Shown here: positions 43,624 through 50,831 of the stretch, piece after piece
Numbering within the stretch: position 1 is the first letter of the stretch
Layout of the letters: each line of letters opens with the position of its first letter
Source of the DNA: an uncultured Romboutsia sp.
Lineage (GTDB): Bacteria > Bacillota > Clostridia > Peptostreptococcales > Peptostreptococcaceae
Direction: 5' to 3'
Assembly: GCA_937880075.1 (NCBI GenBank)
Contig: CALFLM010000088.1
Coordinates: 1-64,000, forward strand
DNA: 64,000 bases
Translations under genes and position numbers: made by a program
The notes under the pieces: model-generated
Told to the model about the DNA's origin: nothing
The model's input: only the letters and a program-made list of their open reading frames with translations
The model's database searches: none

Positions 43624-44694
43624 ATGACAGATAATTTAATAATCAAAATCGTATATTCAAAATCAAAACCAAGTACACATTATATTAGAAATAAAGATAA
43701 ATATCCAAATATCACTAATTATATTATCAATAGATATAAAGATAGTAAAACATTTAGAGAATCTTTAGATCGTATGAAATTTGGAATAGAAGAAAGACCT
43801 GTTTGTAAATATTGTAATAAAGAAACAGTATATAGATGCCTTGGAAATTATGCCCCATATTGCTCTAGGAAATGTGCAAATAATGCAAATTTAGAAAGAA
43901 GAAAAGAAACTTGTTTATTAAAATATGGGGTTGACAATCCTGCAAAATCTGAAAAGGTAAAAGAAAAGGGAAGACAAACTTGTTTGAATAAATATGGAGT
44001 TATAAATGCTGGATGGGCACCTGAGGTAAGAGAAAAAATAAAGAAAACTAATCAAGAAAGATATGGTGTTGATATGCCATTACAATCTAAAGAAATATTA
44101 GATAAAACAAAAGAAACATCTAAAGAAAAGTTTGGTACAGAATATTATATGAGAACTAAAGAATTTAGGGAAATTTCAAAAGAAATTTTCTTAGATAAAT
44201 ATGGATATGAATGTGCAATGAAATCACCAATAGTTAAGAAAAAATTATCAAATAAATTAAATACAGAAGAAGTAAGGCAAAAAATATATGAAACAAAGAA
44301 AAAGAATCACTCATTTAATACTTCAAAACCAGAAGAAGATCTTTTCTTATATATAAAATCTAAATTTACAACAGTAAAAAGACAATATCATTGTAAAAGA
44401 TACCCTTATAATTGTGATTTTTATATACCAGAATTAGATTATTTTATTGAGTTACAAGGTTATTATACTCATAACACACACCCATACAATCCAAATTCTG
44501 TATTAGATCAAGTATTAGTAGAAAGATATAAAGAAAGATATGGGTCTAAATGTCAAGCAATTACTATTTGGACAATTAAAGATCCAGAAAAAAGAGATTG
44601 TGCTAAGCGCAACCATTTAAATTTTAAAGAAGTTTGGTCATTAGAAGAAGGAAAAACGTTCATAGATTTTCTATATTCTAAATATCACAAATAA
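43624..44694 (+). CDS. KYG-repeat homing endonuclease
   Basis: 356 aa, ATG at 43624, right behind the tube-gene terminator. Zinc knuckle CKYCNKETVYRC...CSRKC (about 60-90), five KYG-type repeats (LLKYGVDNPAKSEKVKEKG and variants, about 98-230), the NTSKPEEDLFLYI linker, then CDFYIPELDYFIELQG and HNTHPYNPNS of the Vsr-like nuclease core, with a C-terminal FKEVWSLEEGKTFIDFL helix. It is closely similar to the endonuclease at 58125-59255 (YKERYGSKCQAITIWTIKD in both, with small changes). Confidence 0.72.
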   Translation: MTDNLIIKIVYSKSKPSTHYIRNKDKYPNITNYIINRYKDSKTFRESLDRMKFGIEERPVCKYCNKETVYRCLGNYAPYCSRKCANNANLERRKETCLLKYGVDNPAKSEKVKEKGRQTCLNKYGVINAGWAPEVREKIKKTNQERYGVDMPLQSKEILDKTKETSKEKFGTEYYMRTKEFREISKEIFLDKYGYECAMKSPIVKKKLSNKLNTEEVRQKIYETKKKNHSFNTSKPEEDLFLYIKSKFTTVKRQYHCKRYPYNCDFYIPELDYFIELQGYYTHNTHPYNPNSVLDQVLVERYKERYGSKCQAITIWTIKDPEKRDCAKRNHLNFKEVWSLEEGKTFIDFLYSKYHK

Positions 44695-44706
44695 TAAAAC
44701 ACAAAT

Positions 44707-45885
44707 ATGAAGAAAGAAAAAATAGACAAGGCTTATACAAGTAATGATTATGAAACATGTTGTTTTTGCTCTAATAACAGAAAACGATTTGTAATAGATG
44801 GAAATGAACTTACAGCAGAATATATTTGGACGTTAAATCAAGAACAACGTGAAGAATTGATAGATAAGATAATAAAGAAAATCCGTATAGATGGTTTCCC
44901 TTATAAACAATTGTCAAAACATATTTATGAAGATGACAAGTATATAAGTAAGCAACTGCAAAAATTGAAGAAAGCAGATCCGGAAAGTGTAATGAAGAAT
45001 GGTTATCTTTCCAATTCCGGTAGTCTTTGTTTGGATATTTGTAGATATATGTGTCAAGATTTATTTTGGAAAACCAGAGGAGATGATGGAACCATATCTA
45101 TAGAAGATGTGTTTAATGATGATGTACTGATAACAAGAGTATTGAAAAATCGAATGGGTTGGAATCTTACAACAGAACGTGGACAAGAGGAACCTTATAT
45201 ATTTGATATGTCACCAGAAATGATTGTTCAAGGAATTCGTTCATCCAAGATTGGATATGGTGTTTCTAATTTCAGACCTATGATTGCTAAATTCATTTAT
45301 TCAAGATATTTGAATGAAGGTGATAAAGTATTTGACTATTCTTGTGGATGGGGTGCTCGCATGTTAGCAGCTTGGTCATTAGGTTTAGATTATTCTGGAA
45401 CTGATCCATTAGTTGTAGATGATTTGAAAAAATTTGATAAAGAATATCTTGGTGGAAAATCAATGATGTTTAAAACAGGTTCAGAAAATCCAGATCCATA
45501 TAATAAAATATTAGAAGAGAAAGGTAAAGTAGATATGTGTATGAGTTGTCCACCATATTTTACATTGGAAAAATATTCAGATGACAATTCTCAATGTTAT
45601 AATAAGCTTGCAAATTATGAGGATTGGTTGAAAGAATATTGGGTACCAACAGTAAATAACTGTAATAATATATTGAAAGATAATGGTTATTTTGTTTTGA
45701 TAATAAAAGACTTCTATAAAAAGTTTGCTTTGAAAGAAGATATGGCAAAAGTCATAATGGACAACAATATGAAATTGATTGAGACTTTTCAATATAAAAC
45801 CCAACGAGATCATTTGTCTGGTAAGAGAAAGTCTGGTGTAATGTCAAAGAACTCTGAATATGTTTTAGTTTTTAAGAAATATTAA
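44707..45885 (+). CDS. DNA methyltransferase-like protein
   Basis: 392 aa, ATG at 44707, 12 bp after the endonuclease. The C-terminal half (about 195-392) is a Rossmann methyltransferase: VFDYSCGWGARMLAA (about 207-221, SAM-binding motif I) and MSCPPYFTLE (about 279-288, a catalytic [D/N/S]PP[Y/F] motif of amino-methylases, here with Ser-Cys before PPY). The N-terminal 190 residues are unlike common methylases and contain CCFCSNNR near the start and a helical, Lys-rich region. Inference: base modification of phage DNA; the partner is probably the next gene, 5 bp downstream. A diverged methylase with another chemistry is possible. Confidence 0.7.
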   Translation: MKKEKIDKAYTSNDYETCCFCSNNRKRFVIDGNELTAEYIWTLNQEQREELIDKIIKKIRIDGFPYKQLSKHIYEDDKYISKQLQKLKKADPESVMKNGYLSNSGSLCLDICRYMCQDLFWKTRGDDGTISIEDVFNDDVLITRVLKNRMGWNLTTERGQEEPYIFDMSPEMIVQGIRSSKIGYGVSNFRPMIAKFIYSRYLNEGDKVFDYSCGWGARMLAAWSLGLDYSGTDPLVVDDLKKFDKEYLGGKSMMFKTGSENPDPYNKILEEKGKVDMCMSCPPYFTLEKYSDDNSQCYNKLANYEDWLKEYWVPTVNNCNNILKDNGYFVLIIKDFYKKFALKEDMAKVIMDNNMKLIETFQYKTQRDHLSGKRKSGVMSKNSEYVLVFKKY

Positions 45886-45890
45886 TAAAA

Positions 45891-46721
45891 ATGAAAAATA
45901 CTGGAAATTATGTAAATAGTTCATCAATCTATGGATTGATGAACTCTAATTGTAAGATATTGGATAATAAAATTGGGTTTTGGAAATCAAAGAATCATAA
46001 TAAATTAGTATTATGTGAAGATAATATAAATGGCATTGACTTATCTGATACTTCAAAAATATCTATGATGTATCTTGATAAAGTAAATTATGATAAAGAA
46101 TTTTGGAATTCTAAAGGTTATGAAATGTCTAAGATTACTGAATCTGAAGAAATATTTTCTTATATAGATAAAGAATTTTTCAGTAAGTTGAATAGAACTG
46201 TTAACAAAGAAGTATATGAAACATTAAGAAAATATGATAATTGGAGAAAATCAGGAAAAATGACTGTTGTTGATTATTCTGATATTCTATATGATGATAT
46301 ATTGAACATGATAAAAGAATGGTCAACAACATCTGGTAAGAAATATGGATTTTTTAGACATGACGGAATTGACAGGGCATTTTTCAAAAGACTTAAGAAT
46401 AAAGAAATAAACAAAGACTTATATGACATAAGAATATATAAAGTAGATGATAAAGTAGTAGGTTATAGTGTAATAGAACATTATCCTTCATTTGAAAATT
46501 ATGGACATGTTTATCTCATAAGAAAAGCTGTAACTGATTTCAGAAATTTATGCTTATATATTGATTATGATACATTTAGAGAAAAAACAAAATATGAAAA
46601 CAATATCATAATAAATTGGGGTTGCTCTTCTAGTGGTGTTAAGAAATATAAACTAAATAAATTCAAACTTGCTTACATTAAGAAACTATATTTCTACAAT
46701 CTTAAGAAAAATCAATCCTGA
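45891..46721 (+). CDS. acyltransferase-like protein, partner of the methylase
   Basis: 276 aa, ATG at 45891, 5 bp after the methyltransferase-like gene and so cotranscribed. The central and C-terminal parts (YDIRIYKVDDKVVGYSVIEH, about 182-201; IDYDTFREKTKYENNIIINW; CSSSGVKKYKLNKF) resemble GNAT or DUF2156-type acyl/aminoacyl transferases: a strand with VGYS, followed by an N-W-G turn and a Lys-rich end. Weak recognition by eye only. Known: some phages add acyl or glycyl groups to bases through GNAT-fold enzymes (Mom). Inference: the two genes form a DNA-modification cassette. Followed by a terminator. Confidence 0.45.
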   Translation: MKNTGNYVNSSSIYGLMNSNCKILDNKIGFWKSKNHNKLVLCEDNINGIDLSDTSKISMMYLDKVNYDKEFWNSKGYEMSKITESEEIFSYIDKEFFSKLNRTVNKEVYETLRKYDNWRKSGKMTVVDYSDILYDDILNMIKEWSTTSGKKYGFFRHDGIDRAFFKRLKNKEINKDLYDIRIYKVDDKVVGYSVIEHYPSFENYGHVYLIRKAVTDFRNLCLYIDYDTFREKTKYENNIIINWGCSSSGVKKYKLNKFKLAYIKKLYFYNLKKNQS

Positions 46722-46727
46722 AACAAT

Positions 46728-46767
46728 AAAATGGCCGAGAGATATAATTTATCATCTCGACCATTTT
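46728..46767. terminator. bidirectional terminator
   Basis: AAAATGG-CGAGA / TCTCG-CCATTTT, 12 bp with one mismatch (46728-46740 with 46755-46767), between convergent genes. T/A runs on both sides suit termination in either direction. It is joined to element B. Confidence 0.8.
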
Positions 46768-46768
46768 C

Positions 46769-46805
46769 CGCTCCCTGTGTGACCCTGACACCATCCTGGT
46801 GAATT
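46769..46805 (-). other. operon-terminal conserved element, copy B
   Basis: Minus strand: ATTCACCAGGATGGTG, then AGGGTCACACAGGGAGCGG, then the hairpin at 46728-46767. It begins a few bases past the stop of the VWA gene at 46811. Confidence 0.75.
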
Positions 46806-46810
46806 TTAAT

Positions 46811-48664
46811 TTATTTTAGTTTATCATAATTTTTTCTAATAATATTAGAAAATTTAATCAATGCTTCTTTCATTCCTGATTTTGTATCAGATACACCTAC
46901 CCAATTATTTCCATATAATTGGTTATTGATTGCTTTATATTCCTTTTCATCATTTTTATATTTACAATCTGATGAATTGATACAAAGTAATCCGAATAAT
47001 ACATTTTGTTCCTTCCAATTATCAATAACTCTAATTAATGATGTTTTACTACTCAAATATAAACTATCTGTAATATTCAAAAAGAATATTTTTTTATTTG
47101 TCTGCAATTTTACATCTTTCAATATAGTATCATAAGACTTAGCATCATTTTGAGACATCTGATATAATCGATTTCCTAACTTATAAGGATTTTTATCTTT
47201 AGGTGTAATATATTTTACAATATTTTCACCATGGCCATAAATATATAAATCAATCCCCTCATAATTCTTCATTGCTTCATAAAAAATACAAGCAAGTTTT
47301 GATGCGATATTTCTAGCAGAATATTCACCATTTTGAGGAAAATTCATTGATCCAGATTCATCTATTGATATTACAAATGCATATTTAGGATCTGGACTTT
47401 CTGATTTCTTCATAACCTTTCTATGATATACACAGTTTACCCCTTGAATTGCCTGTACAAGATGAGATGATATAAGTTGTCCGTTTCTATGGAATTTATC
47501 ATCTTCTAATTCAATTTTCTTATTGTTAGGAATAATTATTTTCTTAGCAATCTTTATTTCTTCTGATAACTTAGAAATCATCTTCTTATAAGCAATGGCA
47601 TCAGAACTATTTGGTTTTACTGCTCCTATTTCTTCTTTTGCTCCATTGAATAATTTATCTGGTTTATTAGTATCACATTTACCAAGAGCATCATTTTCTT
47701 GATTTACTGAATTTTTTGCATTGTTGAATTTTTGTGATATCACATTCTTTGATTTATTTCTTCCTTCACTTGTATTAGGAGAAAACAATCCATTTTGTCC
47801 GCAATTCTTATCCTGGTTTGGATTACCTTCAGTTGAAGAATTTCCTATCATACCGAGATTTGGTTTAGATAATCTTGAATTAAGATCATCTAACTTTACA
47901 TATTTCTTGATTATTTCTATAGTATCAAGACATGCAACAACAGTGTTTTTTGTAGGACTATATTTGAATTGATTTGGATCTTCGATTTTTACAATAACCC
48001 TTTCATATATCTCATCTAACATTGGACCAAATTCATCAATCCATTCTTTAGGAAATCTATTTGAAAGATTTGAATTTCTAACCATATACAATACCATAAA
48101 TTGTACAATATCTATCTTACTGTTAGAAAGAACAAGCTTCTTTATAGAATTGATGAATTTATCTTCAGAAAAGTAATGTAACAATACATGGTTCAAAAAA
48201 TACATCCATTGTGGTTTTCTGACACCTAACATTTCTTCAATACATTCATCTTCGTATACATTATGAAGCCAATGAGCAATAGGATATTTTACCATTTTCA
48301 AATCATAATTTTTGAAATCAGTAAAAGCACAATGACATGCTTCATGGCAAGCCAATCCCATTTCAATATCCATGCCATCATAAGCATCTTTATGTTCCCT
48401 CATTGGATTCATACCAACAACAATATGTTTACCATCTGTATATGATGAATCAGAATTTTCTTTAACAACTAATTGCGCAGAATTTTCTGTTACTTGATTA
48501 GAAACATAAAGTAAAGCTTGTGACATCAATGCTGTTGATGTCTTATAAGCTTCAATTTCCATTTCTTTATATATGAACTTTGAAGATGGATTTATACCAA
48601 ACTTATTGATAGTATAAGTAGGGCGGTTAGAAAACCATTTTGTATGTTTGAGAATATATGCCAT
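46811..48664 (-). CDS. VWA-domain protein with HExxH helix (CobT-like)
   Basis: 617 aa, ATG at 48664, about 38 nt below its promoter. Seen: an N-terminal region with a zinc-peptidase-like helix ACHEACHCAF (about 106-115), a low-complexity Asn/Ser/Lys centre (about 270-370), and a C-terminal von Willebrand A domain with the MIDAS motif SIDESGSMN (about 432-440). Known: VWA proteins of this type work with a MoxR/CobS-family AAA+ ATPase to remodel or load metal into other proteins; T4-like jumbo phages often carry such pairs. The matching ATPase is encoded at 61149-62363. Whether the HExxH helix is an active peptidase cannot be told from sequence. Ends at element B. Confidence 0.7.
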   Translation of the reverse strand: MAYILKHTKWFSNRPTYTINKFGINPSSKFIYKEMEIEAYKTSTALMSQALLYVSNQVTENSAQLVVKENSDSSYTDGKHIVVGMNPMREHKDAYDGMDIEMGLACHEACHCAFTDFKNYDLKMVKYPIAHWLHNVYEDECIEEMLGVRKPQWMYFLNHVLLHYFSEDKFINSIKKLVLSNSKIDIVQFMVLYMVRNSNLSNRFPKEWIDEFGPMLDEIYERVIVKIEDPNQFKYSPTKNTVVACLDTIEIIKKYVKLDDLNSRLSKPNLGMIGNSSTEGNPNQDKNCGQNGLFSPNTSEGRNKSKNVISQKFNNAKNSVNQENDALGKCDTNKPDKLFNGAKEEIGAVKPNSSDAIAYKKMISKLSEEIKIAKKIIIPNNKKIELEDDKFHRNGQLISSHLVQAIQGVNCVYHRKVMKKSESPDPKYAFVISIDESGSMNFPQNGEYSARNIASKLACIFYEAMKNYEGIDLYIYGHGENIVKYITPKDKNPYKLGNRLYQMSQNDAKSYDTILKDVKLQTNKKIFFLNITDSLYLSSKTSLIRVIDNWKEQNVLFGLLCINSSDCKYKNDEKEYKAINNQLYGNNWVGVSDTKSGMKEALIKFSNIIRKNYDKLK

Positions 48665-48701
48665 AACTTCAATTCTTAATTATTTAATTTTTACATCATA
48701 A

Positions 48702-48729
48702 ATATAGAACAATCTTGATTTATTTCAAA
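48702..48729 (-). promoter_or_regulatory. early-type promoter of the VWA gene
   Basis: TTTGAAA at 48729-48723, 15-nt spacer, CTATAT at 48707-48702 on the minus strand. Confidence 0.7.
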
Positions 48730-48743
48730 CTTGTTGGAAATGA

Positions 48744-48771
48744 ATTTAGTACCAACCAAGGGAATTTCAAA
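48744..48771 (-). promoter_or_regulatory. second promoter inside a terminator loop
   Basis: TTTGAAA at 48771-48765, 15-nt spacer, CTAAAT at 48749-48744. The upstream box lies in the hairpin at 48758-48791. The downstream box deviates at one position from the consensus, so strength is uncertain. Confidence 0.4.
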
Positions 48772-48791
48772 CAAAAGTTCAAAATTCCCTT
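48758..48791 (-). terminator. terminator hairpin of the dCMP deaminase unit
   Basis: AAGGGAATTT / AAATTCCCTT, a 10-bp perfect stem (48758-48767 with 48782-48791), loop 14 nt, just after the stop of the gene at 48807. On the minus strand it is not followed by a long T-run, so it may also act as a processing structure. Confidence 0.6.
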
Positions 48792-48806
48792 ATTTATACT
48801 TATATT

Positions 48807-49115
48807 TTACATACAACAAATATATCCATCTTCTGGACCAAACCAAAGACTAGGACTTTCCCAATCATCTCTTCCATAATCAGAAACTCCTCTAAAATAA
48901 TCTGATTCTGCTATTTCAAGTTCTGTTTCATTTAATTCATTTTTGAAACCATCAATATTAGCTAGACACCATTCAAGATAACCATTCTTGTTTCTTGATG
49001 TGTTGTAATCATACACTTCCTTTATAGTATATCTTTTAAATTTACCAAATGTAAGTACCCGTTTAGGTTCTTCAAATGGATTGTCACTTATTTCTAATTT
49101 AAGATATTTTATAAT
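48807..49115 (-). CDS. unknown protein, 102 aa, apparent ATT start
   Basis: The frame is open from ATT at 49115, immediately after the TAA of the upstream gene, to the stop at 48807. It has no ATG; the first GTG is at 49016, which would discard a well-formed N-terminal half (KYLKLEISDNPFEEPKRVLT, then FGKFKRYTIKEVYDYN). That segment looks like the small 'FGKYKG.TI.EV' domain found at the C-termini of exonucleases and in short phage proteins. The second half is acidic and Trp-rich. An AUU start or termination-reinitiation is inferred. Confidence 0.55.
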   Translation of the reverse strand: MIKYLKLEISDNPFEEPKRVLTFGKFKRYTIKEVYDYNTSRNKNGYLEWCLANIDGFKNELNETELEIAESDYFRGVSDYGRDDWESPSLWFGPEDGYICCM

Positions 49116-49760
49116 TTACATAGGTTTAGGATCATCATTCCAACTCATATTCTGATAAACTGCTGGTAAACATTCTTTATTTACATAAGCACCTCTACCA
49201 CCAGCAGAAGACCAATATTTGTTGAATTTTCCATTCCATACATACGGATGATGTTCTTTACCATAATAGTCTTCTTCCAATTTAGTAGTATCTTCAACAA
49301 ATATTTTTTCTGTATGACGATATGGATATCCTTCAAAAACGCGATATTCACCATTTTCATTTACAGCAATGTAGGCTTGGTCATATCTATGTTGTACTAC
49401 TTTATCATCATCTGATGGTTTGTTCAAATACTTATCAACATCAAATGCATTAGGGCAATTGATATTTGAAAGATATTTAATCAAATTAGGATCAATCTTG
49501 ATAGTCTTCAAGTTATTGAAATAATTTTCATTCAATTTGCTTGGTACTCCCATTTGCCATATCTTCAACTTACTAGCACTCTTAAGAAGATATTCATATT
49601 CTTCTTCATAACCAGGTGGTAATGTAGCAGCATCCTTATACATTCTAGTCAAGAAATGAAACAATCTACTTGCAAATGTATAATCAACCGCAAATCCATA
49701 ATTACCGGTCCATGGACATTGCAATTGCTCTTCTGGTATACTCTTTTCTTTATTGAACAT
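49116..49760 (-). CDS. unknown protein, 214 aa
   Basis: ATG at 49760. Aromatic- and Asn-rich soluble protein (WTGNYGFAVDYTFASRLFHF near the start), helical in the middle, with a C-terminal Trp/Tyr/Gly region (WSSAGGRGAYVNKECL). No recognised motif or signal. It lies between dCMP deaminase and the ATT-start gene in a nucleotide-metabolism unit. Function unknown. Confidence 0.7.
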   Translation of the reverse strand: MFNKEKSIPEEQLQCPWTGNYGFAVDYTFASRLFHFLTRMYKDAATLPPGYEEEYEYLLKSASKLKIWQMGVPSKLNENYFNNLKTIKIDPNLIKYLSNINCPNAFDVDKYLNKPSDDDKVVQHRYDQAYIAVNENGEYRVFEGYPYRHTEKIFVEDTTKLEEDYYGKEHHPYVWNGKFNKYWSSAGGRGAYVNKECLPAVYQNMSWNDDPKPM

Positions 49761-49773
49761 ATATATAATTAAA

Positions 49774-50295
49774 TTAAACTGTTAAATATGCATAATAGTC
49801 TTTATACAAAGTTCCTACTTCATTATCAAAAGTATATTCAATCAATTTCTTATGTAAAGTATCAAGCATCTGTACTTCAATACCACCTTTCAATAAGAAT
49901 ATCAATGGCGTAACATCTCTATACTCTTCTCTAAACACAACTCTCTTTATACCTGATTGGATAATGAGCTTTGAACACTGCAAACAAGGACTCAATGAAA
50001 CATAAGCTGTAGCACCTTTACACTTACCTTCTGAACACTTTGCACATTTAGCAATAGCATTAGATTCGGCATGCAATACTTCATCATTTGTTACAAGATT
50101 GCCATTTTCATCAAGATGTTCACATTCATTTGGAAATCCCTTTGGCATGCCATTGTATCCTTGTGCGATAATCTGATCATCAGAACTTACAATAATGCAA
50201 CCAACCTTACTTCTTGTTGCAAAACTCAAATCCTTCAAACATGAAGCCATATTCATGTAAGCAATATCATATTCTAATTTTCTATTCTCTGTCAT
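49774..50295 (-). CDS. cd: dCMP/CMP deaminase family protein
   Basis: 173 aa. Start at the ATG at 50295 (MTENRKLEYDIAYMN); an upstream in-frame start would overlap the previous gene. Zinc-dependent deaminase motifs: HAESNAI (about 74-80; His zinc ligand and catalytic Glu) and PCLQC (about 105-109; two Cys ligands). An extra CAKCSEGKC insert between them is also seen in T4 and Gram-positive dCMP deaminases. Known role: dCMP to dUMP, feeding thymidylate synthesis for phage replication. It is placed 5 bp after an ATT-start gene. Confidence 0.85.
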   Translation of the reverse strand: MTENRKLEYDIAYMNMASCLKDLSFATRSKVGCIIVSSDDQIIAQGYNGMPKGFPNECEHLDENGNLVTNDEVLHAESNAIAKCAKCSEGKCKGATAYVSLSPCLQCSKLIIQSGIKRVVFREEYRDVTPLIFLLKGGIEVQMLDTLHKKLIEYTFDNEVGTLYKDYYAYLTV

Positions 50296-50300
50296 AGTTA

Positions 50301-50558
50301 TTATTGAAATTTTCTGTTTCTTGGTGTCTTTTCTGGACAATTCTCTGTAAATACAAGACCTTTATCAGTATCTTCTACCACAAGCTGTGTAACAAACTTA
50401 CCAGAAGGATATTCATAGAAATCAAAGTACCATCCTTTTGATGCTGCTTCATCATGATCCCCATTGAACTTAATGAATTCCTTGCATTCATCGATATCTG
50501 TAAATTTGATATCTGAATATTTTCTACTGTTCTTATATATTACAAATCTTGCTATAAT
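50301..50558 (-). CDS. unknown protein, 85 aa, apparent ATT start
   Basis: A minus-strand frame with no ATG, GTG or TTG in its first half; open from ATT at 50558 (or ATA at 50561) to TAA at 50301-50303. The product has protein-like composition: KFTDIDECKEFIKFNGDHDE, then GWYFDFYEYPSGKFVTQLVV. The start lies about 23 nt below the promoter -7 box (50581-50586), and the stop is 5 bp before the dCMP deaminase ATG, the tight spacing of a real gene. Function unknown. Confidence 0.55.
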   Translation of the reverse strand: MIARFVIYKNSRKYSDIKFTDIDECKEFIKFNGDHDEAASKGWYFDFYEYPSGKFVTQLVVEDTDKGLVFTENCPEKTPRNRKFQ

Positions 50559-50580
50559 TATATTATTTTGTTCAGATATA

Positions 50581-50608
50581 AGATAGTATCAATTCTAAAA
50601 ATTTCAAA
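50581..50608 (-). promoter_or_regulatory. early-type promoter (variant)
   Basis: TTTGAAA at 50608-50602, 15-nt spacer, CTATCT at 50586-50581. It leads the deaminase unit. Confidence 0.6.
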
Positions 50609-50633
50609 ACAAATTTAAAAAATTTCTATAAAA

Positions 50634-50674
50634 TAATGAACATCTCTTTCAGTTCTGTTCAAGAACTAAAGTTA
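50634..50674 (-). repeat. 41-bp repeat at end of a unit, copy 2
   Basis: Matches 27476-27516 at all but one position by eye; same hairpin on the minus strand. It lies between element C and the promoter at 50581-50608, about 25 bp above the -33 box, as in copy 1. Confidence 0.8.
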
Positions 50675-50769
50675 TGCACACAGGGAGTTGAAAATTTTCT
50701 AAGGTTATTAATTATACTCCTAAGTAATTTTCCGCTCCCTGTGTGACCCAGGCGCTTCCAGGATGAATC
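50675..50769 (-). other. operon-terminal conserved element, copy C
   Basis: Follows the gp52 stop codon by about 60 bp. Minus strand: GATTCATCCTGGAAGCG, core CCTGGGTCACACAGGGAGCG, then about 45 nt and a complementary arm CTCCCTGTGTG. The arms (50677-50687 and 50735-50745) pair perfectly over 11 bp. Confidence 0.8.
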
Positions 50770-50831
50770 TTATTTTATATCCAATAAAATTGATTTACGT
50801 AATGATTACAAGTCATTAACATAAACTTGAA

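Noticed and set aside
45390..45813. Minus-strand ORFs opposite the methylase gene
   Set aside because: Three overlapping short frames with hydrophobic, low-information sequence opposite a clear enzyme; no promoter or spacing supports them.
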